From a virus, in the IMG/VR virus record IMGVR_UViG_3300032285_001860, positions 1 through 30,980 of that record: DNA of 30,980 bases. One strand, given 5' to 3'. Under the pieces are notes generated by a model. The model was given only the letters and a program-made list of their open reading frames with translations. It made no database searches and was not told where the DNA came from. A program made the translations under genes and the position numbers. Of this stretch, positions 6,480 to 14,421 are shown one piece after another (the first letter of the stretch is position 1; every line of letters starts with the position of its first letter).

Positions 6480-7688
6480 TCAGAACTGGATGGCTGGAAT
6501 CAGTGCCGCATACCGCTGCACAAAGGTCTTCCAGTTCTTGACGTTGGTTGGACGCACTGGAGTATCGCGAGTGTTGGCCATAAAGCCACGTGCAGCCATC
6601 ACCACCATCTCGTCTTCAAAGTTGTCCATGCAGAACTGGAAGAAGTTCTCCAAGCTCTTGAACACTTCATCGTGGCTGTTCTTTTCGCCAGCCTTCTGAG
6701 CAGCGTGAGCCTTTTGCACATCGTCAGTAAGTTCATACACCAGCGCGGTGCTGAGTGCGTAAACCACGTCAATGTTCTTGACCTGAAGCTTGGTAACATT
6801 GCCACGCAGGATTTCACGAGCGTTGGGCAGGTTTGCAGCCTGCTTGCGGTAGGTCATGAACTTGATGGCAGGACCTTCACCCACAGTGCCCTTGATCAGA
6901 TCGCCCAACACTTCAGTGGGCAGATGAGTGTCGTTATACTCGCCATTTGCACCGCGCTCATACAGCAGCTCGCTTACAAAGCTCCAAGAACGGGGGGTAG
7001 CAAAAGCGTAGCTCTCACGGCGCGGATCAAAGTCAAACAGCTCGTTGGGCTGGAAAGTAAGATACCCCACCACGTCCTTGTGGACGCGGTTCTTCATGGC
7101 CCATTCCTGCCAGTCATCAAAGTCAGTGGCCAGGGTTGCGTGAATGAAACGGTTGGCCAGCGGAGTGGGCATGTTGTAGGCCACCCCCTTGTCCTTGACA
7201 CGGTTACCAGCAGCCACAATCACCACATCCTTAGGCAGCTCATAAGTGCCAATCTTGCGGTTAAGGATCACCTGATAGGTGGCAGCCTGCACGCTGGGAG
7301 GAGCAGCGCTCATCTCGTCAAAGAACACAAGAGCACGACTGTTGGGGTCCGTGGGCAGATCGCTGGGGTTACTCCACTTGAAGATCTTCTCAGTGAGTGC
7401 AACACCATTTTCGTTGACAACCACATTGCCATCCTTGTCACGGATGGTCACATCCACCAGGTGCGGTAGGCCGCGGATGTCAGTGGCTTCCAGCAGCGGA
7501 AGCCGAATATCAATAAGTGGGCGCTTCTGCATACGAGCAACTTCAGCAACAATGTCGCTCTTGCCAATGCCTGGAGGACCACTCACAAAGATTGGACGCT
7601 GACGCTCGGTGCAGTGAGCAATCATGCTCTTGAGCCGGCTGGGCGTAACAGTAGTGATGGTGTTGATTTTCTCAGGTGCTTTTGCCAT
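6480..7688 (-). CDS. MoxR-type AAA+ ATPase, 402 aa
   Basis: Walker A is GPPGIGKS at residues 37-44 and Walker B is ALVFFDEMS at about residues 119-127. A sensor-like segment (VVIVAAGNRV) and an arginine-containing segment (TPLANRF) follow, as in MoxR and other dynein/midasin-related AAA+ ATPases. Residues 84-102 form a charged insertion. It is a cytoplasmic ATP-driven remodelling chaperone, expected to work with the VWA protein encoded next. ATG 7688 follows a strong ribosome site (AGGAG, 7 bases). It has its own promoter and is followed by a hairpin terminator, so it can be expressed independently of the VWA partner. Confidence 0.88.
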   Translation of the reverse strand: MAKAPEKINTITTVTPSRLKSMIAHCTERQRPIFVSGPPGIGKSDIVAEVARMQKRPLIDIRLPLLEATDIRGLPHLVDVTIRDKDGNVVVNENGVALTEKIFKWSNPSDLPTDPNSRALVFFDEMSAAPPSVQAATYQVILNRKIGTYELPKDVVIVAAGNRVKDKGVAYNMPTPLANRFIHATLATDFDDWQEWAMKNRVHKDVVGYLTFQPNELFDFDPRRESYAFATPRSWSFVSELLYERGANGEYNDTHLPTEVLGDLIKGTVGEGPAIKFMTYRKQAANLPNAREILRGNVTKLQVKNIDVVYALSTALVYELTDDVQKAHAAQKAGEKNSHDEVFKSLENFFQFCMDNFEDEMVVMAARGFMANTRDTPVRPTNVKNWKTFVQRYAALIPAIQF

Positions 7689-7721
7689 AACGCACTCCTA
7701 TTTGCGTGTTTCAATAAGCCA

Positions 7722-7749
7722 AATATACACTCTCACAGCGATGCGTCAA
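7722..7749 (-). promoter_or_regulatory. Sigma70-type promoter for the MoxR gene
   Basis: TTGACG (7744-7749), 16 bases, TATATT (7722-7727). Confidence 0.65.
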
Positions 7750-7783
7750 CATGTTTTTCACATTTGAAAAAGCTGGAGAATGC

Positions 7784-8176
7784 TTAGAGAAAGCTCTGAC
7801 ACCAGTGTTTGAAGTCCCGTTGCACCATTTCAATTTCCAGTGCATATTCGTTACCAAACACATAAAACAGCTTGCGGTCCCAGTAGTAGGGAACCTTCAC
7901 ATGACGATGAAGACCCAGAATCATCTGACCTTTTTGAAGCTCCATTTCCCCTGCTTCGCCCAAGGGAAAACTCCACGACTGATATATTTTGGTGAGAAGG
8001 AGGAACCCATCAGAGGTCAATCGGAGGCTGGGAAAGTTATCTGTGTAGTTTTTGAACATGGTTGTGCAAAATTTGCGTTGATCCATGTTGTCCAGGCTGC
8101 TGCCTGATCCCAGTGCAGGGTTTTCTTTGAGAATGTTTTTTATGTGATCAAAAATTATCGCGTGTGCTGATTTCAC
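7784..8176 (-). CDS. Hypothetical phage protein, 130 aa
   Basis: Unrecognised function. Mid-protein is LRLTSDGFLLLTKIYQSWSF, and then VPYYWDRKLFYVFGNEYALE, a style I associate with conserved T4-like phage proteins of unknown role. The GTG start at 8176 overlaps the TGA of the 99-aa gene by four bases, so the two are coupled. It ends just before the MoxR promoter. Confidence 0.62.
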   Translation of the reverse strand: MKSAHAIIFDHIKNILKENPALGSGSSLDNMDQRKFCTTMFKNYTDNFPSLRLTSDGFLLLTKIYQSWSFPLGEAGEMELQKGQMILGLHRHVKVPYYWDRKLFYVFGNEYALEIEMVQRDFKHWCQSFL

Positions 8177-8472
8177 TGCTTGGGCCGGGCAACCTTGACT
8201 GTGGCTGTCATTTCATAAACTTCAAATTTGTCTGTCTTGAACAGTTTATTGAGTTTTTCAGCCAGATTCAAGGCGTGGCCAGGACTTTCTGGAAAGCAAG
8301 TTCTGCGATATTTGGGGCTCTGATCGTTTATGAGACTGTGAACAGCCTTGAGGTTTATGGGCTTGCCGTCGTAACATATGCTATAGATAGCACGAACTGC
8401 CAATACCTGCTCACTTATATAGTTCTTGGGGTTGGTGTGACTGAGTAACACCTTAGGCTTGGGACGGCTCAT
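8173..8472 (-). CDS. Hypothetical phage protein, 99 aa
   Basis: Starts at ATG 8472 (MSRPKPKVLLSHTNPKNY); a GTG four codons upstream is less likely. It resembles in style a small protein seen in T4-like cyanophages that begins with an R-P-K-P-x-VLL motif and contains GHALNLAEKLNKLF, but its function is unknown. It is soluble and basic. Upstream is a T4-late-like AATAAATA and nested inverted repeats. It is coupled to the following 130-aa gene. Confidence 0.62.
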   Translation of the reverse strand: MSRPKPKVLLSHTNPKNYISEQVLAVRAIYSICYDGKPINLKAVHSLINDQSPKYRRTCFPESPGHALNLAEKLNKLFKTDKFEVYEMTATVKVARPKQ

Positions 8473-8480
8473 TGTTTTTT

Positions 8481-8516
8481 CCACGCTGATAATGTCAGCT
8501 ATTTATTGAGCCGTGG
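8481..8516. promoter_or_regulatory. Nested inverted repeats with a T4-late-like box before the 99-aa gene
   Basis: The outer arms CCACG/CGTGG (8481-8485, 8512-8516) enclose a hairpin GCTGA/TCAGC (8485-8499) and, on the minus strand, AATAAATA (8500-8507). That box is one base from the T4 late consensus TATAAATA. No TTGACA is present here, unlike most other upstream regions in the window. Confidence 0.35.
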
Positions 8517-8519
8517 ATT

Positions 8520-8942
8520 TTACGCCATCACAGGCTTATACCCCGAATTTGTAGCTTCTGTGAGCATATATTCAAGATTTTGATAGATCTTGTTTTTATC
8601 CAGAGCATTTTGCTTTTGTAAAGAGCCTTGAATTACGGAGGCCATGTATTCCAAGCAGCCCACATCACTTTCCTTGCGGAAAAATGCTGGGCGGCTGTTC
8701 AGATTCTCCAAAATTTCATTTATTTGCGGGGTGTTCAGATTTTTACGGAACACTTTGGCTCCGCTCATGAGCCAAAAGGACATGGCCACATAACATTCCA
8801 AGGGCATCAGCCATTCATAAGCTGCAACTAGCGGTTCAGCATGATTGTCAATGCGCACCCAGTCCATCACAGGAACCTCTGCTAGCAGGGCTTGTGTGCG
8901 CAAGCTGGCCAGGTCTTCCGTATTTAATACTCCAAAACGCAT
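8520..8942 (-). CDS. Hypothetical helical protein, 140 aa
   Basis: Unrecognised. Mostly helical, with a hydrophobic mid-section (AAYEWLMPLECYVAMSFWLM) that is probably packed rather than membrane-spanning. ATG 8942 overlaps the 3' end of the upstream nucleotidyltransferase gene by 19 bases and has a GGGGAT ribosome site. That suggests the two proteins are made together, possibly as partners. Confidence 0.6.
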   Translation of the reverse strand: MRFGVLNTEDLASLRTQALLAEVPVMDWVRIDNHAEPLVAAYEWLMPLECYVAMSFWLMSGAKVFRKNLNTPQINEILENLNSRPAFFRKESDVGCLEYMASVIQGSLQKQNALDKNKIYQNLEYMLTEATNSGYKPVMA

Positions 8943-9616
8943 TCAAAATCCCCATCGTTGATCAGTTTTGCTGCTTCCAGCAACATACTGGGAGGAACCT
9001 CAAATCCATATGTGTAGTGCTTGAAGATACGCATAGCACGATTGCGCTTGTTTGTGCTGTTATGGTCCCTTAAAACATTGTCCTTGAGGTCCTGTTCGGC
9101 TTGAGGAAGCCAATACACCCTACTCTTGTCCGCAGCAAAGCAGCTGACAGTAAAGTCAAAATCAGTCCACAGATCCTGGAGGCTGTGACTATAACGAGTC
9201 TTGATCAGCTGAATTTTTATGGGCCTTTGATGCTGATTGTCCATAACCACCTGATAGGTGTCTGCATTGGGAGTGTGTAAAGTTTTGCGTCCCCAGAATA
9301 GGGTTTTGGCAGGTGGTGTGGCAGGAGAACAAACAAGTGTTGCCCACACATCCTTGGCCTTCTGTAATATTGACTCCAGAAAGGGGTCAGCAGGATGTTG
9401 GATACTCTTTTCAAAACTTTCCTGCCAAATTGTCCTCTGCTGATCACTGGCAAAAAACACGTCCACATCACCTGAACTCCAATCTTTAGCCTGGAACAGT
9501 TTGCGAGCACTTCCGCCTGCTATCCAAGGTCCAGCTTCAGAATTCAGCTCAGGTAAATTTTTCATAAGCTGACTCCACTGGGGATCCTGGATCATTTTAC
9601 TGGGAATGGTAATCAA
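8924..9616 (-). CDS. CCA-enzyme-like nucleotidyltransferase, 230 aa
   Basis: Residues 33-57 carry AGGSARKLF, then SGDVDVFF, matching the G-G and D-x-D active site of nucleotidyltransferases. The third acid lies in DFDFTVSCFA, which resembles the D-F-T-I-N-A segment of tRNA CCA-adding enzymes and poly(A) polymerases. A helical RNRAMRIFKHYTYGFEVP segment follows, also like that family. At 230 aa it is shorter than full CCA enzymes and lacks most of the tRNA-binding part. It starts at TTG 9616, which overlaps the preceding stop by four bases and has an excellent GGAGG site at 6 bases. Confidence 0.72.
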   Translation of the reverse strand: MITIPSKMIQDPQWSQLMKNLPELNSEAGPWIAGGSARKLFQAKDWSSGDVDVFFASDQQRTIWQESFEKSIQHPADPFLESILQKAKDVWATLVCSPATPPAKTLFWGRKTLHTPNADTYQVVMDNQHQRPIKIQLIKTRYSHSLQDLWTDFDFTVSCFAADKSRVYWLPQAEQDLKDNVLRDHNSTNKRNRAMRIFKHYTYGFEVPPSMLLEAAKLINDGDFECVLEY

Positions 9617-9861
9617 AACTTTCCTCCATTGAGATTTACATCGCCAATGCTAGCAGATGCTGGGGCTTGTTTCAACAGCTTTTCCTGCAACACCATTATC
9701 TGTTGACTAAGATTGCGTTCTTGTAGCAATAACAAGCTGATGCTGGTGCTCAGGGCCTCGGCATCCTGTATGTTGAGCTTGACTTCCTTGCTGTTGTAGG
9801 CCCTGCTCTGGGTTACGCTTCTGATAAAGCGCTCAACTGCATCACTGTTGAAGGTGCTCAT
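9613..9861 (-). CDS. Hypothetical coiled-coil protein, 82 aa
   Basis: Unrecognised. It is helical, with a leucine-rich coiled-coil stretch (TSISLLLLQERNLSQQIMVL) and a short glycine/asparagine tail. ATG 9861 overlaps the stop of the 64-aa gene by four bases. Its last codons contain the ribosome site of the nucleotidyltransferase gene, so translation of that gene is likely coupled to this one. Confidence 0.62.
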   Translation of the reverse strand: MSTFNSDAVERFIRSVTQSRAYNSKEVKLNIQDAEALSTSISLLLLQERNLSQQIMVLQEKLLKQAPASASIGDVNLNGGKF

Positions 9862-10052
9862 GGATTACTCAACCTAAAAAATGTATATGTTTCTTCGTCT
9901 CTAAAATAGAGAACATATCTCCAAGGAGTTGCACTAGTGCAACTACTTTGCCAGCTGCCGTTGGGCAGATGACGGATACACCAGTCTTCCAAATGTTCAT
10001 ACATGGTAGCTCGCAACTCACTGGTGCACCATGCACTGTGGATCAAGCTCAC
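9858..10052 (-). CDS. Hypothetical protein, 64 aa
   Basis: Unrecognised. A small Trp/Cys-containing soluble protein (EHLEDWCIRHLPNGSWQSSC, then WRYVLYFRDEETYTFFRL). The GTG start at 10052 overlaps the TGA of the 157-aa gene by four bases, and the next gene overlaps its stop in turn. It is a link in a coupled run of small genes. Confidence 0.55.
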   Translation of the reverse strand: MSLIHSAWCTSELRATMYEHLEDWCIRHLPNGSWQSSCTSATPWRYVLYFRDEETYTFFRLSNP

Positions 10053-10522
10053 TTCTTCAATTCTCTGTTCTTGTTGGTGAGCACAGTGTTCAGTTCCAGT
10101 TTTGTGGGAAAAGGTCCCACATGAGGGTATTCATCCAGTGTGGCTGCCTTGGGACAAAAACTGCCACTCCAGCCATTGACAAATTTGATAGCGTAATAGC
10201 CAGCAGCAAAGAACACGTTGCTGGTGCTGGTTTTGGTATAGCTGACTCGGGGTTCGTTGACCACGTTTTGCGGATTGGGGTGTTTGACGGGTAGGTTACC
10301 AATCTTGTCCTCGGGCTTTTCTTCCAGTTCAGCTCTCTCCTGGAATTCAATGGTCCATCCTTTGACCTCTTCCAGGATCTCCAAAGTTGCAGCTTCCTGA
10401 TTTAGGTTTGCACCCAGCACGCTCCACTTGTTATCACTGCTGCTGAGAACGCCCACACGATTGCCCCATTCCATGAGCATCCAACTAGTTGGCGTTAGTG
10501 GATGAGCTTGAATCTTTTTCAT
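10049..10522 (-). CDS. Hypothetical protein, 157 aa
   Basis: Unrecognised. The N-terminal half looks beta-rich (RVGVLSSSDNKWSVLGANL), followed by an acidic stretch (ERAELEEKPEDKIG) and an aromatic, glycine-containing C-terminal half (SNVFFAAGYYAIKFVNGWSG). ATG 10522 follows AGGGTG at 8 bases and overlaps the 178-aa gene by 38 bases. Confidence 0.62.
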   Translation of the reverse strand: MKKIQAHPLTPTSWMLMEWGNRVGVLSSSDNKWSVLGANLNQEAATLEILEEVKGWTIEFQERAELEEKPEDKIGNLPVKHPNPQNVVNEPRVSYTKTSTSNVFFAAGYYAIKFVNGWSGSFCPKAATLDEYPHVGPFPTKLELNTVLTNKNRELKK

Positions 10523-11021
10523 TGGTAATCACCCTAAGCATTTGGCGACGAACTTGTGCCTGTTTTTCAGTAGTCCAACTCTTGAGTAATTGTGCCACGT
10601 GATCCAGCTTCTGCCAAGTTTCAGGATCATTTTCTTTGAGATTCCTGTTCTCTTTGCGACGCAAATGCTTGCGTATCTCACTTCCCCAAATGTTGAAAGT
10701 CACATCACTGCTGAGCACCGTGTAATTGAACTCTTTGCCTTCAAATTTGAGATCCACATCCAAGCCCTGCTTTATCCAGATAGTGCTGGCTGTGCTGATC
10801 AGATTTTGTTGCCAGTCAAAGCAATAGGGAGTAATTTTTAGTAATTTTGGATGTGCTGTATCTATTATTTGCCAAACATTCATCAAATCCAGATGATTGT
10901 CTTGTTTGGGTATGGCTGTTTTGAGCCACCAGTTGGGACCAGGGTGTAGTCCCAACTGATAGTGTGTGATTTCAGGAGGAACACTATTTTCCAGTTTGTC
11001 CCAAACACCTTCAAAATTCAT
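10485..11021 (-). CDS. Hypothetical protein, 178 aa
   Basis: Unrecognised. It has a Trp-rich N-terminus (GLHPGPNWWLKTAIP), a central beta-like part and a basic helical C-terminus (EIRKHLRRKENRNLKEND, then KQAQVRRQMLRVI) ending in a serine-rich tail. The basic half could bind nucleic acid. The ATG at 11021 overlaps the TGA of the exonuclease gene (ATGA), so it is probably translated with it. Confidence 0.6.
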   Translation of the reverse strand: MNFEGVWDKLENSVPPEITHYQLGLHPGPNWWLKTAIPKQDNHLDLMNVWQIIDTAHPKLLKITPYCFDWQQNLISTASTIWIKQGLDVDLKFEGKEFNYTVLSSDVTFNIWGSEIRKHLRRKENRNLKENDPETWQKLDHVAQLLKSWTTEKQAQVRRQMLRVITNEKDSSSSTNAN

Positions 11022-12004
11022 GCCTTATTTAGGAGAACACCCTGATAGCCTTTGCTGAGGCACTGAGAATAATCAGCTGCGTTTTGCTCAATACGAACCA
11101 ACCCCCACTTGTTGGCAAACTTCATGAGACTGAACCCTACTTGGGTGCGACTGTTTTGATTTACTGATTGTGCAATGGACTGATCAAAAGACTCAACCAA
11201 GTATTCAGGCTGGGCGCTCAAATCAATCAGTACGCGGTTGCGTTCAAAACTGTCCTTGACTCGCACTTCCTCGCCGTTGTGATCAGTCCACTTGCTGAGC
11301 ATGAGATTGTTCCAGGCATAGCCCTGCTCATGCCGATTTTCAAAGGCTTCAGTGATCTTTTTGGTTCGCACACCAGGATATGCACTCATGATGTTGTCAC
11401 CAGGATCTCCGCGCATGATCTTTTCAAACAGTAGCCACTCAGGCTTGGGAGTGGCCATGGGTTCACCCTTTTTGTTTAGTGCAGCATTGCCCTCTTTGTC
11501 CCATACTCCAGTTGTGGTGTAAAGGAAACCACTAACGCCATTGTAGATTTTCACATTGGGAGCCAGCAGTTGCATGAAGTCACTGTCTGTGCTCACCAAC
11601 ACATGTTCATCATTGGGATGCAGTGCAATCCAACGTGCAATCATGTCGTCTGCTTCACCCTCAGAATGGCGCACCACAGTGGCATTGGTTTTGTTGATCA
11701 GGAAGTCTGTGAGATCGCCAAATGCGTCAAAAAACAGCTGATCATCAGCCACTTCCTGTTCTGTGCGCTGGGCTGCCAGATCACGGCGATGGGCCTTGTA
11801 GGGTTTGTAGACATCCTTGCGCCAGCTGCGACCCTCCAGTGCAAACACCAGATGGTCTGCATTGAACTGGGTCCACACTTTCTTGACACTGTTGAAGATC
11901 ATGTGGATAGCCAAACCAACAGTTGTCTCCATGTCTGGAGCTCGCATTCCGTGTCGCACACGGAATGCCAGGTTCATACTATCCACAATAACATAAGTAG
12001 CCAT
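11018..12004 (-). CDS. rnh: 5'-3' exonuclease / RNase H-flap nuclease, 328 aa
   Basis: The start at ATG 12004 has AGGAAAG upstream and gives MATYVIVDSMNLAFRVRH with the first catalytic Asp at residue 8. SEGEADDMIARW and VSTDSDFMQLL supply the central acidic cluster, and MRGDPGDNI begins the helix-hairpin-helix region. This is the standard order for FEN/PIN-fold 5' nucleases such as T4 RNase H, which removes RNA primers and works with the sliding clamp and polymerase, both also encoded here. An upstream in-frame start would add 14 residues but has no ribosome site. It has its own promoter at 12037-12065. Confidence 0.86.
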   Translation of the reverse strand: MATYVIVDSMNLAFRVRHGMRAPDMETTVGLAIHMIFNSVKKVWTQFNADHLVFALEGRSWRKDVYKPYKAHRRDLAAQRTEQEVADDQLFFDAFGDLTDFLINKTNATVVRHSEGEADDMIARWIALHPNDEHVLVSTDSDFMQLLAPNVKIYNGVSGFLYTTTGVWDKEGNAALNKKGEPMATPKPEWLLFEKIMRGDPGDNIMSAYPGVRTKKITEAFENRHEQGYAWNNLMLSKWTDHNGEEVRVKDSFERNRVLIDLSAQPEYLVESFDQSIAQSVNQNSRTQVGFSLMKFANKWGLVRIEQNAADYSQCLSKGYQGVLLNKA

Positions 12005-12036
12005 AAACAGATCTTTCCTGATAATGCCAATAGTTG

Positions 12037-12065
12037 AGCCTAGCACTCTAGCAGTCTAGTGTCAA
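12037..12065 (-). promoter_or_regulatory. Sigma70-type promoter for the exonuclease operon
   Basis: TTGACA (12060-12065), 17 bases, TAGGCT (12037-12042). The -10 and following bases (TAGGCTCAAC) closely match those before folE (TAGACTCAAC). The TGA stop of the upstream gene lies in the -35. Confidence 0.6.
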
Positions 12066-12673
12066 CTGTATTCAGCTTTGCCCTTTTTGCCTCTGGGCTT
12101 CTTGCGAGTCACAGGGGCTGTGCTCACAAAGGAGGGATCGTCATCAATCATTTCTCCAGCCACTGCACGACATACGTCGTTCAACCACTTTTCCACAATC
12201 GCATCATCACTCACGCCCTGATAGCCATTGCTGCGCAGATAAGTGACAAAGTGGTCGTTGTAGTCCAGTTCAAAATAACTGCGACTGGGATCAGCTGGAT
12301 CCCACTTTACATCTGGCATGGCTACCCAGGGCTCACCGCGCAAGTCAGCAACCTTACGATCATGTTCCTGCTTGCTGATACGATGATGTTTGAGTTCCAG
12401 ATCCAACAACACTTCCTCTAGGAGAGGATCACCCTCCAACTTGATGGTGTTGTGCTCCACATCATATGTGTACTGATCCAGCTGGTTGTATTTTAGTCGC
12501 ACATCCAGCTTGGCCAGATTTTGGGCCTTTTCGTCTTCATTGTTGATTTCGGCCAGGCGTAGATCCAGATCCATGCCTTCCAGTTCATATTCAGCACGGG
12601 CAATGTCTCGGGTCTTGCCCTTGAGCCCCCAGTGTCCTGGCATCAATCCAAATGGTATTTTGGGTTTATTCAT
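12062..12673 (-). CDS. Hypothetical protein with two SHOCT-like repeats, 203 aa
   Basis: Function unknown. The N-terminus is MNKPKIPFGLMPGHWGLKGK. Two related segments follow about 40 residues apart (LDVRLKYNQLDQYTYDVEHN and LDLELKHHRISKQEHDRKVA), each with the L-x-x-x-x-x-I-x-x-x-E/D-x-x pattern of SHOCT oligomerisation motifs. The C-terminus is very basic (RKKPRGKKGKAEYS). ATG 12673 has AAGGAA upstream, 10 bases after the queE stop, so it shares the queE transcript. An assembly or scaffold role is possible but unproven. Confidence 0.62.
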   Translation of the reverse strand: MNKPKIPFGLMPGHWGLKGKTRDIARAEYELEGMDLDLRLAEINNEDEKAQNLAKLDVRLKYNQLDQYTYDVEHNTIKLEGDPLLEEVLLDLELKHHRISKQEHDRKVADLRGEPWVAMPDVKWDPADPSRSYFELDYNDHFVTYLRSNGYQGVSDDAIVEKWLNDVCRAVAGEMIDDDPSFVSTAPVTRKKPRGKKGKAEYS

Positions 12674-12682
12674 GGTGTTTCC

Positions 12683-13510
12683 TTAGGGAAGATTTGCATA
12701 CAAATGGGTTTGAAGTTGAAGTGTGAATCCATGACGCATTGCCAGCAGTGCTGCATACTCGTGATTGCCTTGGTTGCTATTTGGATCCAAGAGACCTGGT
12801 GTCCAGAATGAAATTCTTTCATCAACTTCACTGCGCATCTCCAAGCTGGCATTGTTGCCCACCTTTTCAGGCGCACGATTGTAGATGTTCATGGGGCTCA
12901 CATACACACTGCGTGGACCCTTCTGCTTGCGGAAGTCATGTGCAAACTGAGGCACTTCATGATGATTGCTGGCAGTGTCTGCGCTTACCACAAACTTGAG
13001 AACATTGGCACGTTCAAACACATCTGGACGAATGTCTCCATAATGTCCTGTGTTCTCGTTGGCCTTGGGACTTACCACCAGGGTAGTTTTGGCTGGTAGT
13101 GGACGTAGGAAGTCCCCGTTGCTTTCAATCTGAGTGCGGAAGCCCTGTTCATGTAGGAATTCCAGGAAGGCAGTAAGATTGCGCTGTAGCATGGGTTCCC
13201 CACCTGTTACCACAATCAGCAAGTTGTCCATGAAGCTTTCACGCACAATACAGTTGTTCTCCACTTCCTTGTCCACTGCTCCATGGATCTTGCTCAAGAT
13301 TTGATCAAAAGTGAGGATGTCACCGCTGTCAAACCAAGTGTCGCAGAATGCGCAAGCACGGTTGCACTTGCTGAGCCTCACAAACACTGCTGGCTCTCCA
13401 CTGAAGGGGCCCTCACCTTGCAGTGTAGCAAAGCAGCTGGTTACCATAACCTCATTGGGCTTTAGATCTTTGAAGAAGGTGGGACTGACTATTTCATTTT
13501 TACCAAACAT
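12683..13510 (-). CDS. queE: QueE, 7-carboxy-7-deazaguanine synthase (radical SAM), 275 aa
   Basis: The radical-SAM cluster motif C-x3-C-x2-C is at Cys49, Cys53 and Cys56 (CNRACAFC). VVTGGEP near residue 110 binds SAM, and LQTHLYANLP is the characteristic QueE C-terminus. QueE converts carboxy-tetrahydropterin, made by QueD, to CDG, the first 7-deazaguanine. FolE, encoded directly upstream, supplies the pathway's first step, and DpdA, four genes further upstream, inserts the finished base into DNA. At 275 aa it is somewhat longer than many bacterial QueE proteins, with an insertion around residues 80-105. ATG 13510 follows CAGGAA at good spacing. Confidence 0.9.
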   Translation of the reverse strand: MFGKNEIVSPTFFKDLKPNEVMVTSCFATLQGEGPFSGEPAVFVRLSKCNRACAFCDTWFDSGDILTFDQILSKIHGAVDKEVENNCIVRESFMDNLLIVVTGGEPMLQRNLTAFLEFLHEQGFRTQIESNGDFLRPLPAKTTLVVSPKANENTGHYGDIRPDVFERANVLKFVVSADTASNHHEVPQFAHDFRKQKGPRSVYVSPMNIYNRAPEKVGNNASLEMRSEVDERISFWTPGLLDPNSNQGNHEYAALLAMRHGFTLQLQTHLYANLP

Positions 13511-13537
13511 GGCTGATTCCTGTTATCTATTAGGGTA

Positions 13538-13566
13538 AGTTTGATGTGTTTGCGGTTGTATGTCAA
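13538..13566 (-). promoter_or_regulatory. Possible promoter for queE
   Basis: TTGACA (13561-13566) is consensus; 17 bases on is a weak CAAACT (13538-13543). It lies in the 67-base folE-queE gap. Confidence 0.4.
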
Positions 13567-13577
13567 AAGTAAAGGGA

Positions 13578-14327
13578 TCAATAGACCCCCTTGCCTCCTG
13601 CTGACTGCTGTAGCTTGATATTATCAAAGAATTCCTTTTTGGTGGAAGGATCTTCCTTGAATCGCCCATATAGCACAGTCGTTTGTGTGAGTGAGCTGGT
13701 GGCCATGATTCCTCTGTTGGTGCAACAACCATGTTCGGCACCAATATGAACTGCCACATTCTCTGTGCCAGTGGCCTTCTTGATCTCTTGAGCAATGTCA
13801 GTGCAAAGTTCCTCTTGTAGAGTTCCACGTCGGGCACACCACTGAGCAATGCGTGTGTATTTGCTTAGACCAATCACTTTGCCATTGGGAATAATACCCA
13901 CATAGGCCACCCCAGTCACTGGTTGATGGTGATGACTGCACACGCTCTTGAGTTCACTTCTGATCACCAACATGCCATCATAGGCAGTGTCACCTTCATT
14001 GGGAAAGGCTGTCACATTGGGACTGGGATAGTATCTGCCGCGCATGATTTCATGCACATACATTTTGGCCAGTCGTCTGGCTGTGTCATGACTGTTGGGA
14101 TCGTTGTCAATATCAATTACAAGGCTTTCCAAAACACCCTGGAACTTTTGTTGGATTTCATCCACCAAAAGATCTCGTTCCTCTTGAGAAACAAACTCAC
14201 TGATGTTGTCGTTGGCAAAGAAACGTCCGCCACGGTTTTGTATGCGTTGTTTGATCACTTGGCTGATGGGAGCACAAGTGCAATCTAGGTCACTTGTACC
14301 ATCGTCTGCTTGAAATTGGTTGTTCAT
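13578..14327 (-). CDS. folE: FolE, GTP cyclohydrolase I, 249 aa
   Basis: Zinc ligands are visible: Cys130 and His133 in SVCSHHHQPVTG, and Cys201 in EHGCCTNRG. The conserved VIGLSKYTRI helix follows at residues 151-160. FolE converts GTP to dihydroneopterin triphosphate, the first step toward both folate and 7-deazaguanines. Beside queE and dpdA it most likely feeds deazaguanine synthesis. The first 35 residues carry an extra Cys-x-Cys segment (DLDCTCAP) not needed for catalysis. ATG 14327 has AGAGGA upstream, and two stacked promoters precede it. Confidence 0.92.
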   Translation of the reverse strand: MNNQFQADDGTSDLDCTCAPISQVIKQRIQNRGGRFFANDNISEFVSQEERDLLVDEIQQKFQGVLESLVIDIDNDPNSHDTARRLAKMYVHEIMRGRYYPSPNVTAFPNEGDTAYDGMLVIRSELKSVCSHHHQPVTGVAYVGIIPNGKVIGLSKYTRIAQWCARRGTLQEELCTDIAQEIKKATGTENVAVHIGAEHGCCTNRGIMATSSLTQTTVLYGRFKEDPSTKKEFFDNIKLQQSAGGKGVY

Positions 14328-14354
14328 TTTTATCCTCTAGATAGGTATGCACTG

Positions 14355-14405
14355 ATTATAATGCATGTGTGGGTTGAGTCTAGTGCTGGGAGTCACAGTT
14401 GACAA
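14355..14405 (-). promoter_or_regulatory. Two overlapping sigma70-type promoters before folE
   Basis: P1: TTGTCA (14400-14405), 17 bases, TAGACT (14377-14382). P2 may reuse TAGACT as -35, with TATAAT (14355-14360) 16 bases on. The TATAAT is a perfect -10. Confidence 0.6.
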
Positions 14406-14421
14406 TATATTTGACGCTACA

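Noticed and set aside
6468-7469. 333-aa plus-strand frame
   Set aside because: It is antisense to the clear MoxR ATPase gene and rich in His and Val with no motif; a long shadow caused by codon bias.
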